From NCBI GenBank assembly GCA_017405115.1, contig JAFRBA010000067.1, positions 1 through 64,000 on the forward strand: a stretch of 64,000 nucleotides of DNA, read 5' to 3'. Source of the DNA: Kiritimatiellia bacterium (GTDB lineage: Bacteria > Verrucomicrobiota > Kiritimatiellia > RFP12 > UBA1067). This document shows positions 9,062-18,903 of the stretch, piece by piece. Position 1 is the first letter of the stretch; each line of letters opens with the position of its first letter. Position numbers and translations under genes: made by a program. The notes beneath the pieces are model-generated. The model was not told the DNA's origin, ran no database searches, and worked only from the letters and a program-made list of their open reading frames with translations.

Positions 9062-10243
9062 AAAAACGGCAAGGCGGAGAATCGCCTCGACATCCGACGT
9101 CGTGAGCGGCCGGAATGCGCCGAGGGTCTGCCCCTCCTTGAGGCCGAGGCTGGCCGCGAGGCGCGGGATGTCCTCCGAGCGCGCGCCCAGCTCGGAGAAC
9201 GACGTCGGCATGCCGATCGACTTCAGCCACGCGCGGTAGCGCGAGATGCCCTCCTTCGCCATTGCCGCCGCGTCGCCGCACGGCACTCCCCAGACGCGGT
9301 CCGCAAAGCGCGCAAAGCGCGCGAGGTTGGCCGACATGACGTATTCCATCCAAGCCGGCATGACGACGGCGAGCCCCGCGCCGTGCGCGCAGTCGTAGAG
9401 CGCCGAAAGCTCGTGCTCGATGCCGTGGCTGGACCAGTCCTGCGCGCGGCCGACGCCGCAGATGTTGTTGTGCGCGACTGTTCCCGCCCACATGATGTTC
9501 GCGCGCGCGTCGTAGTCCCGGGGATTCGCCATGACCGCCGCGCTCTCCGCGACGACGGTGCGCATCACCGCCTCGCACAGCTCGTCGGTGACCAGCACGC
9601 CCTCGGTCTGGGTGAAGTAGCGCTCCGCCACGTGCGCGAAGATGTCGACCAGCCCGCACGCCGTCTGGTACGGTGGCAGCGTGAAGGTGAACTCCGGGTT
9701 CATCACGGCGAAGCGCGGGCGCAGCCTGTCGCCGGTGATGGTGCGCTTGAGGTTCTCCGGCCCGAGGCTTATGACGCAGTTGCACGAGCCCTCGCTCCCC
9801 GCCGCGGCAATCGTGAGGACCGCGCCCACCGGCAGCGCGGCGGACACGATCGGCGGCTTCTTGCAGTCCTTGCCGAACGTGTAGTCGGCGAAGTCGCCGT
9901 CGTACACCGCCCCGAAGGCGATGGCCTTGGAGGAGTCGATGACGCTGCCGCCGCCGACGGCCAGGACGAAGTCCAGCCCTTCGCGGCGGACGAGCGCGAT
10001 GCCTTCGCGCACAAGGGCCTCGCGCGGGTTCGGCTGGACGCCTCCTAGGGGCACGAACTGCACGCCGGCCTCCTCGAGCGACGCGACCACCCTGTCGTAG
10101 ACGCCGTTCGCCTTTACGCTGCCGCCGCCGAAGTGGAGCAGCGCCTTGGTTCCGCCGAATGCCCTGACTAGCGCGCCGGTCTTCCGCTCGGCGCCCCGGC
10201 CGAACGCGAAGTGCGTCGGCGACTCGAACTCGAAGTCGTTCAC
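9059..10243 (-). CDS. Iron-containing alcohol dehydrogenase (butanol dehydrogenase/YqhD type)
   Basis: The protein has 394 aa, the normal length for the family. The NAD(P)-binding motif GGGSVIDSSKAIA lies at 97-109. Metal ligands are visible as D200, H204, H273 and H287 ('GLVDIFAH', 'SSHGIEHELSALYDCAHG'). Enzymes of this type reduce aldehydes to alcohols in fermentation. The GTG start has GGGAGG upstream. The gene lies 26 nt after the TolB-like gene and probably shares its transcript. Confidence 0.9.
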   Translation of the reverse strand: MNDFEFESPTHFAFGRGAERKTGALVRAFGGTKALLHFGGGSVKANGVYDRVVASLEEAGVQFVPLGGVQPNPREALVREGIALVRREGLDFVLAVGGGSVIDSSKAIAFGAVYDGDFADYTFGKDCKKPPIVSAALPVGAVLTIAAAGSEGSCNCVISLGPENLKRTITGDRLRPRFAVMNPEFTFTLPPYQTACGLVDIFAHVAERYFTQTEGVLVTDELCEAVMRTVVAESAAVMANPRDYDARANIMWAGTVAHNNICGVGRAQDWSSHGIEHELSALYDCAHGAGLAVVMPAWMEYVMSANLARFARFADRVWGVPCGDAAAMAKEGISRYRAWLKSIGMPTSFSELGARSEDIPRLAASLGLKEGQTLGAFRPLTTSDVEAILRLAVF

Positions 10244-10269
10244 GGCGTTGCCTCCCTGCTACGAAGCCG

Positions 10270-11421
10270 TCAGCGCACCCAGCACGGGGAAATCCAGTTG
10301 CCGTTGGCATGGAACACCTGCCGCGGCTTGTCGCCCTCCGGCAGCGTGTCTATCACGAAAAGCGCCCTGTCGCGGTTGGCCACGAGGTGGCGCTTGTCGC
10401 GCGCCCAGCTCGGATGCTCCCAGTTGCCCTGGTCCGTGACAAGCGTCGCCGAGGCGTCGCCGTCGGCGGAGGTCATCAGCGCGACCTGCGCGCCGCCGCG
10501 CTTGGTGATGTATGCTATGCGCCCGTCGGGGCCCCAGTCCGGGTCGATGTTCTCGCGCCCGCGCGAAGTCAGCCTCCGCTTCGCCTTGGTGGCCACGTCG
10601 ACGACGTATATCTGCGGATGCCGCGTCTCGTTCGAGACGTAGGCGATCTTCTTGCCGTCGGGGCTCCAGGTCGGCTGTCCCTCGCTCGCGTTCGGCGTGG
10701 TCGTGAGGCGGACGAAGCGGTCGCCCTGGAGCACGTAGAGCTCAGGGTTGCCCTGGAACGAGAGGATCGCCGCCACGCGGGACCCGTCTGGCGAGACCGC
10801 TATTCCTGCGGGCGAGCCCCTGAAGCTCCACTTGGTGCCGCGGCGGCCGGTTGACACGTTCATCTCCCAGATCTGGGGGGCACCGTTCTTGTCGCTGATA
10901 TAAAGGAGTGACTCGCCGCCGGCGTACCAGCGCGGGAACACGGTCATCTTCCCGTCGGTCGTAAGCTGGCGTATGTCGTATCCGTCTGGATAGCCGATGC
11001 ATATCTCGCCGGGCATGGCCTCTCCGCGGGACTTCGCCTTGCCGCGGTTGAGGAAGACGATCTTGTCCATGGCGAAGCCCTTCTGCTGGCCGAATGCCTC
11101 GCACATGGCGTCGGAGAGCCTTCGCGCCGCAATGCGCGCGGCCTTGTCGTCGGCGAACGGCGTCGTGCAACTGACGACCTTGCCGCGACCCTCCGCACGG
11201 ATCGCACCCGGGGCACCGGAGACCCGTATGGTTCCCTTCTGCGCCACGAGGAAGAGCCCGGAGAGCTCGAGGTTCTTCTTGAGGCAGTCCGCAAACGCCC
11301 GGCTCGAGACTTGCATCTCCACCGCGAACTTTGTGGGCCCCACGCCAGTGACGTCGACCACCGTCTCTGCGCCCGCCGCCGCTGCCAGCGCCAGGCAACA
11401 CCCGAATGCCAATGCTCTCAC
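10270..11421 (-). CDS. TolB-like beta-propeller protein
   Basis: The protein has 383 aa with a signal peptide (residues ~1-19). The N-terminal domain resembles the TolB D1 domain and is followed by PD40/WD40-like blades with motifs such as 'PRWYAGGESLLYISD', 'PTWSPDGKKIAYVSN' and 'PDWGPDGRIAYITK'. TolB acts in the periplasm with Pal and TolA in envelope integrity; no other tol gene is nearby. The GTG start has AGGAGGT in front. The first 13 codons and the whole leader are duplicated in front of the ceramidase-like gene at 13095. Confidence 0.75.
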   Translation of the reverse strand: MRALAFGCCLALAAAAGAETVVDVTGVGPTKFAVEMQVSSRAFADCLKKNLELSGLFLVAQKGTIRVSGAPGAIRAEGRGKVVSCTTPFADDKAARIAARRLSDAMCEAFGQQKGFAMDKIVFLNRGKAKSRGEAMPGEICIGYPDGYDIRQLTTDGKMTVFPRWYAGGESLLYISDKNGAPQIWEMNVSTGRRGTKWSFRGSPAGIAVSPDGSRVAAILSFQGNPELYVLQGDRFVRLTTTPNASEGQPTWSPDGKKIAYVSNETRHPQIYVVDVATKAKRRLTSRGRENIDPDWGPDGRIAYITKRGGAQVALMTSADGDASATLVTDQGNWEHPSWARDKRHLVANRDRALFVIDTLPEGDKPRQVFHANGNWISPCWVR

Positions 11422-11474
11422 GTTTTACCTCCTGTTTTGTGAATGCTTCTGCCGTGGCCTATATTATACCAAAA
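11384..11474 (-). repeat. Duplicated promoter/RBS/signal-peptide segment, copy 1
   Basis: This 91-bp segment matches 13058-13148 with a single difference. It contains the extended -10 box (TGG-TATAAT at 11471-11463), a 38-nt leader, the AGGAGGT ribosome site, the GTG start and the first codons (MRALAFGCCLALA). Confidence 0.9.
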
Positions 11475-11583
11475 AACGGACGTGCCGCTTCAGGCATTCC
11501 GGCGTAGACATTCCGCAAAAAGGCGGATATTTCCTATGACGCTCTTCGGTTATCTTCTGCGCAGCGTCAACCGCACATGCCCG

Positions 11584-13095
11584 CTATTTCTCGCTGAACA
11601 TCCCGTTGATGCAGTCCACGGCGAGATCGCAGAACCGGTAGGCGCCTTCGTGGCCGACCTTGCCGACGTTGATGCCGCCGCTGTAGCCGACGGAATTCTC
11701 CGAGGCCTGCGTCGGCACGTATCCACCGTTGCCGCACTTCTCCACGATGAACGTCTGCACGGCGGCGCTCCGGGCCTTGATGATCTGCCCGTACGCGAGG
11801 TACAGCTCGAACGGACAGGTCACGAACGCGACCTCGCCGAGGCGCGTGACGTGCATCTCGAACGTGTACTCCTTCACGGAATCCTGCTCGACCGCGCGCT
11901 TCAGCACAGCCCTGTCGACATCCATCACCGCATAGGGGTGGAGTTTCGAGTCGTACGGACCCGGCCCTCCCTTCTTCTCGTTCGCATGGACCTGCGCCAG
12001 GAAATCCTGCCAGGCCGAATCGCCGGGCCATTTCTTCTCAAGCGCCGCAAACTCCTTCTTCGCAGCGGCCACCGTCTCCGGCGACACGCGGCGCATCGGC
12101 ACCGAGACCTGCCGGCATTCATGCTTCAGCACGACATCGCGCTGGACGGGCATCGCCTTCGCCTCCGTCACGCACTTGACGAGGCGGTCGGAAAGTAGCT
12201 GCACCATGTCGTCGTGCCAGCCGTCCGGCTCGGTGCGGCCGCGCCGCACGAGGTCGCGCGGACTCTGGCAGCCCGCCGCCCCGATCTGGTAGATCATGCG
12301 GAACCCGTCGCCATACACCTTCTTCAGTTTCTCGCGCGTGGCGCCGGCAAAGTCGGACGACACCTGATAGTTCGCTTCCATCACCTGCGACGGGCACGCC
12401 ACGTTGAGTATCAGCCCCGTCCGCTTTCCTGTTTCGTCCACGGTGAAAAGCATCCCCACGCCATCGTCTTCGCCCTCCAGCATGCCGACGAAGTCGGGGC
12501 GGTTCGTGTCGCCGTACATCTCGGTGGAACCGTCCGCATAGAGGGCCAGGCGGCAATGGCCCACGCGGGCCTGCCCGAAGGCGCGCTGCACGCCGCCCGG
12601 CTTCCGGTTCTTCCAGGCCTCGACGTATGCGCCGGACACCAGTTCGAGCGCGAAGTCCGAATATTCGTTCGGGCCCCACACGTCCGGCTGCTTGCGCTCC
12701 ATCTCCTCCGCGCGCGGCGTGCCGCTCGGGCGTATCGCCGGGGCGCTGTGCGTGTGGATGCAGCCCATGAAGAGGCGTTCGGGCGCGATCTCGGGCACAA
12801 GCTCATGGACACGCGCGCGCACCCGGTCAACGAACGGCTGCCAGACGGTGACGTTGTCAATGCCGCCCATGAGGACATATTCGTCGCCCTTCTTCATCGC
12901 CGTTGCGACGAACTTGAGTCGGCTGTGGTACGGATCCTTGACGTCCGCCAGCCGCTGGTAATACTGCCCGCACAGCGGAATGCGCTTTGTGGTCGGCGGC
13001 GTGATGTCCGCCTCTCCCCAGCCGATTTCCAACGGCGCGCCCGCCTCGGCCACAGCCGCCAGCGCCAGGCAACACCCGAATGCCAATGCTCTCAC
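11584..13095 (-). CDS. Secreted neutral/alkaline ceramidase-like hydrolase
   Basis: The protein has 503 aa with a signal peptide (1-19). The mature start 'EIGWGEADITPP' and the 'IHTHSAPA' motif are characteristic of the N-terminal domain of the neutral/alkaline ceramidase family, Zn2+ amidases that cleave acyl-sphingosine. Only this domain is present; the C-terminal domain of true ceramidases is absent, so the substrate may differ. The GTG start, leader and first 13 codons are copied from, or to, the TolB-like gene. Confidence 0.75.
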   Translation of the reverse strand: MRALAFGCCLALAAVAEAGAPLEIGWGEADITPPTTKRIPLCGQYYQRLADVKDPYHSRLKFVATAMKKGDEYVLMGGIDNVTVWQPFVDRVRARVHELVPEIAPERLFMGCIHTHSAPAIRPSGTPRAEEMERKQPDVWGPNEYSDFALELVSGAYVEAWKNRKPGGVQRAFGQARVGHCRLALYADGSTEMYGDTNRPDFVGMLEGEDDGVGMLFTVDETGKRTGLILNVACPSQVMEANYQVSSDFAGATREKLKKVYGDGFRMIYQIGAAGCQSPRDLVRRGRTEPDGWHDDMVQLLSDRLVKCVTEAKAMPVQRDVVLKHECRQVSVPMRRVSPETVAAAKKEFAALEKKWPGDSAWQDFLAQVHANEKKGGPGPYDSKLHPYAVMDVDRAVLKRAVEQDSVKEYTFEMHVTRLGEVAFVTCPFELYLAYGQIIKARSAAVQTFIVEKCGNGGYVPTQASENSVGYSGGINVGKVGHEGAYRFCDLAVDCINGMFSEK

Positions 13096-13148
13096 GTTTT
13101 ACCTCCTGTTTTGTGAATGCTTCTGCCGTGGCCTATATTGTACCAAAA
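13058..13148 (-). repeat. Duplicated promoter/RBS/signal-peptide segment, copy 2
   Basis: Matches 11384-11474 except at 13140, where G replaces A and turns the -10 box into TACAAT. A 14-bp inverted repeat, arms 13120-13133 and 13156-13169, flanks this weakened box and is absent from copy 1. Confidence 0.9.
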
Positions 13149-13265
13149 CCACACCGGCCACGGCAGAAGTCTTGCAACAATTTTAGAGTACTATCAACTT
13201 TATGGCTCTTCGCCGTGTATAGTGTCTTGTTCTTGCTCATAGTTGCACCACTGTTCAATCGTCTG

Positions 13266-14078
13266 TCACTCGGCGATCCAGCTGACGTCGTTGAGCTGGT
13301 TGGTGGGCAAGGATTCGAGCCGCTGCACAACCTGCGCAGCGTTCGACCGCTCCCAGTCGTTGGTGGCAGAAGTCGAGACATAGCGCATCAAGGACAGTCT
13401 CTGCAAACTGTTGGAATATGCAGGGATGAAGTTGGATAACTCCCGATCCTGCCATCCCATTCTGCGAGTCGTATGGCGAATCGCGAAGTACATGTACTGC
13501 GCGACGCGGTTCGTCGCCGCCGGCTTCAGCGCGTCGGGCATCGTCGAAAGAGTCTCGAACATGTCGCCCATGACATTGGATTCAACCTTGCAATACACGT
13601 TTGTCCGAACGCACAAGGTACGCATGTACGCCAAGACCTCCGGCTCGAGGTTGGTTCGCCAGAAGACCGGGGGTATCGTCTCTATCTTCAGCCTGTCCGT
13701 ATCGTCACTGTCGTTAAATTGCCTGAAGAAGTTCGTAACGGCGGGATTGTCGATTTCGCCAAGCTTCCATGCCGCGACTTCCGCTGCATCGCGCTTGTAC
13801 TCGTCTGGCCAGTTCTCGTCCGTGACATTGTTGGTTATGGCGCATATCAGCCCTTCAAGAAACTGATTCGTGGTCCAGCCGCTGCTTTCAAAGAAATCCC
13901 TACAATCTGCGAGAGAATTTCTGTAGCGGGGAAGAACATATGGTTCGTCTCCAGAACTGCAATATGGCTTGCTGAACACCAAGTACCTCTCAAGCCCCCC
14001 TTGGTCGCATTCTGCGGCACAAGCAAGCGCCAACACTGCTGTAACCGCAGTACATACAACAATTATTCCGTCCTTCAT
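13266..14078 (-). CDS. Secreted protein of unknown function
   Basis: The protein has 270 aa. It has a signal peptide (1-21) and then a mostly alpha-helical-looking sequence rich in Asn, Thr and Glu, with Cys residues near positions 31, 49 and 68. I do not recognise a family. AGGAGG lies 10 nt before the ATG. It is the last gene in a run that begins with the TSP3-repeat protein at 18731, and like its neighbours it is AT-richer than most of the window. Confidence 0.6.
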   Translation of the reverse strand: MKDGIIVVCTAVTAVLALACAAECDQGGLERYLVFSKPYCSSGDEPYVLPRYRNSLADCRDFFESSGWTTNQFLEGLICAITNNVTDENWPDEYKRDAAEVAAWKLGEIDNPAVTNFFRQFNDSDDTDRLKIETIPPVFWRTNLEPEVLAYMRTLCVRTNVYCKVESNVMGDMFETLSTMPDALKPAATNRVAQYMYFAIRHTTRRMGWQDRELSNFIPAYSNSLQRLSLMRYVSTSATNDWERSNAAQVVQRLESLPTNQLNDVSWIAE

Positions 14079-14093
14079 CTGAGCAGCCTCCTT

Positions 14094-14481
14094 TTACAGA
14101 CTATGTGGTGATGTTGTCATGAACGAACTCCTCCCGACTGAAATCATGCCAAACGACCCGTCTTTCGCCCGTCCACGCACATTGCCCGTTGGGATGTCGG
14201 ATTTAGCGTCGCCACCATATCCAAACATTAGTAAACGCGGTATCAGCTCGCTCTGCAACAGCATTAGATCATAGAAGCGGGCACCTGTCCCATTGTTCCA
14301 GTCGTCTTCCATCCAATCTTGCTTCACTCCTTGATAAAGCTCCGCGATTACATAGTCCCCATTCTTGCAGTAGATGTCACCCCAGCCACATGCAACGGCC
14401 ATATTTCCCACCGCACCACCATAGCGTTCCGACAACAAGACACGTCAGTGAACCAATTAACATCCATTTGAAGCATTTCAT
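14094..14481 (-). pseudogene. Small secreted protein gene broken by a frameshift
   Basis: An ATG at 14481, with AAAGGAG upstream, opens a clear signal peptide (starting MKCFKWMLIGSL). That frame stops after about 34 codons. The remainder, about 110 codons ending at 14094, continues in another frame from about 14425 ('ERYGGAVGNMAVACGWGDIY'). The total length is one base off a multiple of three, so a single-base indel explains it. The product is not recognised. It could also be two overlapping small genes, but no ribosome site supports that. Confidence 0.5.
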
Positions 14482-14526
14482 GTCATTACTCCTTTACGGT
14501 TCCTTGTCCTTCTCGGGACACCTTCT

Positions 14527-15165
14527 TCAATCACTTTGCAATGCTCTAATTACCATATCTTGGTATTTTGCCGGGAGCGCCGATGACAAACTAATCGCCT
14601 CTGCATTCTTCTTGAGCATTGCCGCCGCCAACGCCTTTGACAACACAAGAGACTGTCGTATGGATAGGTCTGCAGCCCTATTACGTTTGAGAAGTGCCAC
14701 AGAAATCACGTTGCTCGTCGCAATGTCCAAAGAGCCTATTTCGACAAGAGCATTTGACGCAACGTTGTACGCAAGTGACATATTGTCGTTCTGTGCATGG
14801 CAAGCGAAAACAAGAAGTTTGGAATGCCAGCAATACCATGCATTGGTTTCTGTACTTGTTAAAACACATATGTTACTCGCTGCCGACAAGGCTCTATCCA
14901 AACAACTACTATCCATTGTTTCATTATAGTCCGCTAATAGTCCTTCACACAACACCAAGCTGGCGGCGACTTGAGCCTCTAAATTGGAGGCTGTCTCTAT
15001 ATAGTTAGTCAATTCATTTCTGAATTCTGCTGACACTAGAATCGGCACGCATTCAAGTGCATTTGTTGCGGCGCACTCGAACTCCGCAATATTATTCCAC
15101 GCCTTACACTCATTCATGGCGCAGGAAATGCCCAAAATCACCCAAGTTGCCGTGGTTTTCATCAC
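14527..15165 (-). CDS. Secreted helical protein of unknown function
   Basis: The protein has about 212 aa. It starts with GTG-ATG and a signal peptide ending near 'CKA'. The rest is Ala/Leu/Ser-rich and helical with several Cys residues, and it may contain TPR-like helix pairs, though I see no clear consensus. The start codon overlaps the stop of the TSP3-repeat gene (GTGA), with AGGAGG upstream, so translation is coupled and a functional link to the upstream protein is likely. ATG at 15162 is an equally good start. Confidence 0.6.
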   Translation of the reverse strand: MMKTTATWVILGISCAMNECKAWNNIAEFECAATNALECVPILVSAEFRNELTNYIETASNLEAQVAASLVLCEGLLADYNETMDSSCLDRALSAASNICVLTSTETNAWYCWHSKLLVFACHAQNDNMSLAYNVASNALVEIGSLDIATSNVISVALLKRNRAADLSIRQSLVLSKALAAAMLKKNAEAISLSSALPAKYQDMVIRALQSD

Positions 15166-18100
15166 CAGTCCTCCTTGTTGACCTCTCTTTTAATGTGAAT
15201 TCCAAACGGAAGGTTTTCAAAGTAAACATATTTAACGCCTTTCTGGATTGCACACGCATTCCATTTCTTCCTTGACCTATTAGCGGACATCCATGCCTCT
15301 ATGTCGCTTACGGAAGATCGATTTTGCATCCACGATGAAATAATCTGAGCGGGTGCACCTGTATTATCGGCTGGCGCATAATAATTATAACCCAGGAGAA
15401 TGGATGGCCCAACAGCCTCCCACGCCTTTCCTGGCGAAAGGTTGTGTTCTTCGGGTTCCCATCGGTAATTATTATTGTAATCATTTATGTCAAGAATCGA
15501 GCACGCCGAAAATATTGCGCAGTTCAAACCTTTATTCCAATATCCACTAACTGTTTCAGGACCGAACCCAGGGTCAACGGTCTTATATAGATGAAATCCA
15601 TGCCCTGAGTAGTAGAAGTAATCCGCTTGATTCATGATCTGACGCCTTGAACTTGTCATTCCGCCGTATTCCGCAGAGATGACTTCACACCCCGCCGCCT
15701 TGAAAAACGACTCCGACGGAATGGAATTTGGAGGCGAGGATTCAAGTGTCTTTGACACATCTCCCGTCGCCTTCCCTCGAAACTGATAGCCAAGCGCCGA
15801 AAACGCCTCGCTGTCGGTGAGATTGGATGGCTTCGACGAATCTACATCCCCAATGTCCATCCACACCATCTCGTCCACGCCGTCCTCGTCGTTCTGCGGA
15901 AGGATCCCGAGGGACTTCAGCTGCGCAAACGTCTTCGTCATCCGTATCTCGGAACGGTCAGGATAAACAGAGAAGTCTGCCGCTTCTATCGGGACCTCCG
16001 CGCCATTAGGACACGTGCCAGAGGTCTTGACGAGGATGTTGCTTCCCATGACAAGACGGCACAGGTCGAGTGTCGCAATGGCAGGTGAGATTCTGACGCG
16101 GATGCGCAGGACTTCGTCGTCGAGAATGACGCGTGAGGCGTCCAGCTCGCCCCAGGCGTCGTCGTCGGGATCGCATATGCTCACGTCGTACTGGTACACG
16201 TGGAGAATCGACTGGAGCGACCCCGCCACGTTTCCTCCCTCGTCGTCGTTCGTGTGCACATGCGATGTCAGAAGCCCGCTTGCGTTCTCCGCCATCCATC
16301 CGACTCCATGCACGATTTCGTTGCCTTCCAGTCTCGTCGATGTGTAGCTCTCGTACGACGGCGTAGTCGGCAGTCCGTTGATCCTCGCCTGCCAGCAGTA
16401 CCAATATGGATTCTCATGTCCGCTGGAATTCAGCCATTCCATCGACAGCCTGTAGGAGTTACCTTTCCTCAGCACCTTCAGCTTGTCGTTTCCCGCACCG
16501 GGGGACGCCATCGAGACGGTGTCGACTCGATAATCTAGCGAACCGATGCCCTCTATCGTCATCCGCCATGCCGCATAGTCTCCGTAGACATTGAACATGA
16601 GGCCCCGATAAGGATAGGAGGCGGTCGGTCTTCCTATGTCCGTGCCGTCAGTAGGGTTGGAGCCGTTCATGATCTCCGCGAAGCCGGAAACACCGTCGCC
16701 GTCAGTGTCTGTGCAGCCGGGATCAGTCCCCCACTCGCACTCCTGTCCGTTAGTCAACCCGTCCCCGTCTGGGTCCGCGTCGATGTCGTTGTTCGGGTCG
16801 TTGTCGGAGGCGTTGTCGACCGCCGGGTCGAAACCGTGCTGGTGTTCCCACCCGTCGTTCATGCCGTCACCGTCGGTGTCGGACTGGATCGGGCTGGTGC
16901 CGACTGCGACCTCCAGACCGTCGGGAAGTCCGTCGTGGTCAGAATCAACCACAACCGGATCCGTGCCATGAAAAACCTCGTCGCCGTCCTCAAGCCCGTC
17001 TCCGTCAGTGTCCGCGTTCTGCGGGTCACATCCAGATGCCTGTTCCTGGAGGTTGGCTAGCCCGTCATTGTCCGGATCGCCGCCGGCTCCGTCGTCGCCG
17101 ATGGCGGAGAGCGGGTCTATGCCATTGGAAACTTCCCACCTATCCATCAAACCGTCACCGTCCGTATCCTTGGCAAGAGGATTGGTGCCAAGGTCGCATT
17201 CCATGGCATCGGACAGCCCGTCTCCGTCGGTGTCCACGACGCACGGGTCGGTGCCAAGCTGCGCTTCAACGCCGTCGGTGAGCCCGTCGCCGTCGGTATC
17301 GGCGAGAGTCGGGTCGGAGCCCTTGCCGAGATGGTACTCGATTGTCGTCTGCGGGAGAATCGGACCTCGTTCTGCAAAGTCCCACGTCAGGTTGTAGTAG
17401 CCGTTGGATGTAATTGCGTCCGTGGCCTGCACTCCGACGACAGCACCTTCCCCGTCCAGCCACCAGTCCGAAGAATGGTAGCTCACGCGGACGACGTTCC
17501 CCGTCCCCGCCGGAAGGATCACCTGGTAAGTCATTCCGAGGGACGACCCGACCTGCCGCCTCACGTCGTGGAACTCGACGACAAAAGCGCCGTTGGACGC
17601 CGTCCCGTGCCGCACGTACGAGTTCTGGTCGCCCTCGCACAGGCAGGTTCCGCCCCAGTAGGGCGCGACCATGAAGTTTCCGCTGTTCCAGACGTTGCCG
17701 GAAAGCGGCAGAGGGCCGCTCGGAAAGATCCAGTCACGGCCGCGTCCGGGCTCGGAAAACGCCACGTATCCCGTCTCGAACCCTGTCATGGAGACGATCT
17801 GTCGTCCGCAGAGGCAGTGGCCGGAAAGTCCAGACGAGGAAAATGACGTGCACCACCAGCTCTCGATGATGCCCGGAGAACTCGGCCAGTAGCCCCAGCA
17901 GTGGGAGGTCGTCCACCCCGTCGTGTCGTACCACTCGAACGTCTCCGCCTTTGCGATGAAGCCAGACTCGTCGCCATCGGACAGCCCGTCCCCGTCAGTG
18001 TCGACGAGAATCGGACTCGTGCCGACGTCATGCTCCCAACCGTCGTTCATTCCGTCGCCGTCGGTGTCGGCGACTGCGGGATCTGTCCCAGAGGCCCACG

Positions 18101-18731
18101 CCTCGTATGCGTCGGAAAGCCCGTCGCCGTCCGCGTCGTCCTGCGACGCAAGGCGGAAGAACGCCGACTCATCCATCGCGTTCGTCGGGAACAGGTCGAA
18201 CGAAACGTCGACTACGACATTGGACGATGCGCCGCTGACGTCTATCTGCGCGAGCCTCTCCCAGCCGTTGGACACGAGCCGCCAGTTGCCGTAGAGGTCT
18301 ATGAGGTTGTTGGTGAACGAAAGCGAGAACGGCCACGCGATTCCAAGCGACACGAAGTTAGACCCGCGCTCGATTCCCCAGAAGCACAAGTTCGTCACGG
18401 GCGGGAAGTTGGTCGGAAAGTTCATCTCAAGAGGGTCCGCCGTGGCCGGCTGCATGGTCGGGACGGATTCAAGTTGAGAGTTGAGAGTGTAGAGTGTAGC
18501 GCCGCAAAGCGGCGCGTTCGTCACCTTCGTCACCGCGTCTCGGACTGGGCCGAGAACCAATAGGAGCACCATCACGACAGCCGCGAGCGGACGGCGGGCT
18601 GCGAAGTCCGCAAGGTGGCGGAACGGTTCAAATGCGGACTTAGGCGCGAATGCAACAAGACCGGCCGCCAGCATGACTGCTGCCGCCACGACGCCGCAGC
18701 CGGCGAACGCGAACCTGGTCAGGAGATCCAC
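15162..18731 (-). CDS. Surface or secreted TSP3-repeat protein with C-terminal caspase/CHAT-like domain
   Basis: The protein has 1189 aa. Two hydrophobic segments lie at about 6-28 and 45-62. Two blocks of thrombospondin type-3-like calcium repeats ('[10 protein letters not shown]' type) lie at about 195-260 and 465-700. The C-terminal ~170 residues contain '[10 protein letters not shown]' (His near 1044) and '[10 protein letters not shown]' (Cys near 1077), the His-Gly and Ala-Cys pattern of clan CD peptidases and CHAT or DUF6345-like domains. I infer a stalked surface protein with a possible protease head. The GTG start is chosen as the first in-frame start; the spacing to the promoter leaves about 11 nt of leader. 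Confidence 0.7.
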   Translation of the reverse strand: MDLLTRFAFAGCGVVAAAVMLAAGLVAFAPKSAFEPFRHLADFAARRPLAAVVMVLLLVLGPVRDAVTKVTNAPLCGATLYTLNSQLESVPTMQPATADPLEMNFPTNFPPVTNLCFWGIERGSNFVSLGIAWPFSLSFTNNLIDLYGNWRLVSNGWERLAQIDVSGASSNVVVDVSFDLFPTNAMDESAFFRLASQDDADGDGLSDAYEAWASGTDPAVADTDGDGMNDGWEHDVGTSPILVDTDGDGLSDGDESGFIAKAETFEWYDTTGWTTSHCWGYWPSSPGIIESWWCTSFSSSGLSGHCLCGRQIVSMTGFETGYVAFSEPGRGRDWIFPSGPLPLSGNVWNSGNFMVAPYWGGTCLCEGDQNSYVRHGTASNGAFVVEFHDVRRQVGSSLGMTYQVILPAGTGNVVRVSYHSSDWWLDGEGAVVGVQATDAITSNGYYNLTWDFAERGPILPQTTIEYHLGKGSDPTLADTDGDGLTDGVEAQLGTDPCVVDTDGDGLSDAMECDLGTNPLAKDTDGDGLMDRWEVSNGIDPLSAIGDDGAGGDPDNDGLANLQEQASGCDPQNADTDGDGLEDGDEVFHGTDPVVVDSDHDGLPDGLEVAVGTSPIQSDTDGDGMNDGWEHQHGFDPAVDNASDNDPNNDIDADPDGDGLTNGQECEWGTDPGCTDTDGDGVSGFAEIMNGSNPTDGTDIGRPTASYPYRGLMFNVYGDYAAWRMTIEGIGSLDYRVDTVSMASPGAGNDKLKVLRKGNSYRLSMEWLNSSGHENPYWYCWQARINGLPTTPSYESYTSTRLEGNEIVHGVGWMAENASGLLTSHVHTNDDEGGNVAGSLQSILHVYQYDVSICDPDDDAWGELDASRVILDDEVLRIRVRISPAIATLDLCRLVMGSNILVKTSGTCPNGAEVPIEAADFSVYPDRSEIRMTKTFAQLKSLGILPQNDEDGVDEMVWMDIGDVDSSKPSNLTDSEAFSALGYQFRGKATGDVSKTLESSPPNSIPSESFFKAAGCEVISAEYGGMTSSRRQIMNQADYFYYSGHGFHLYKTVDPGFGPETVSGYWNKGLNCAIFSACSILDINDYNNNYRWEPEEHNLSPGKAWEAVGPSILLGYNYYAPADNTGAPAQIISSWMQNRSSVSDIEAWMSANRSRKKWNACAIQKGVKYVYFENLPFGIHIKREVNKEDW
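18471..18515 (-). repeat. In-frame CTCAACT-type repeat with small hairpin
   Basis: On the coding strand CGCCGCTTTGCGGCG (a perfect 6-bp-stem hairpin) is followed by TACACTC and TCAACTC heptamer repeats. It encodes '[13 protein letters not shown]' in the TSP3-repeat protein without breaking the frame, at the junction between the membrane segments and the first exported domain. Confidence 0.5.
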
Positions 18732-18748
18732 AATGCCCTCATGGCGGT

Positions 18749-18757
18749 ATTATATCA
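18749..18757 (-). promoter_or_regulatory. Extended -10 promoter of the TSP3/caspase-like operon
   Basis: TGA-TATAAT. Six nt downstream an ATG (18742) opens a 7-codon frame, MRALWIS, whose stop lies past the GTG start (18731) of the large protein in a different frame. It may act as a leaderless leader peptide. Confidence 0.5.
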
Positions 18758-18841
18758 GAATCCATGCAGTTGCAGACGGAACAGTCGCACGACGTCGCCG
18801 CTGCCTCGGTCCCCGCCATTATGCCTGCCCGCAAAATGCAA

Positions 18842-18877
18842 TTCGGGCGACTTCGCCATGCGGCGCAGTCGCCCGAA
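18842..18877 (-). terminator. Probable terminator of rpsB-tsf
   Basis: TTCGGGCGACT at 18842-18852 and its exact complement at 18867-18877 form an 11-bp stem that extends through CGCC/GGCG. On the minus strand it is followed by TTGCATTTTG. It lies 27 nt after the tsf stop. Confidence 0.6.
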
Positions 18878-18903
18878 GCCGGCACAGCCGTGCGAATGGC
18901 GCC

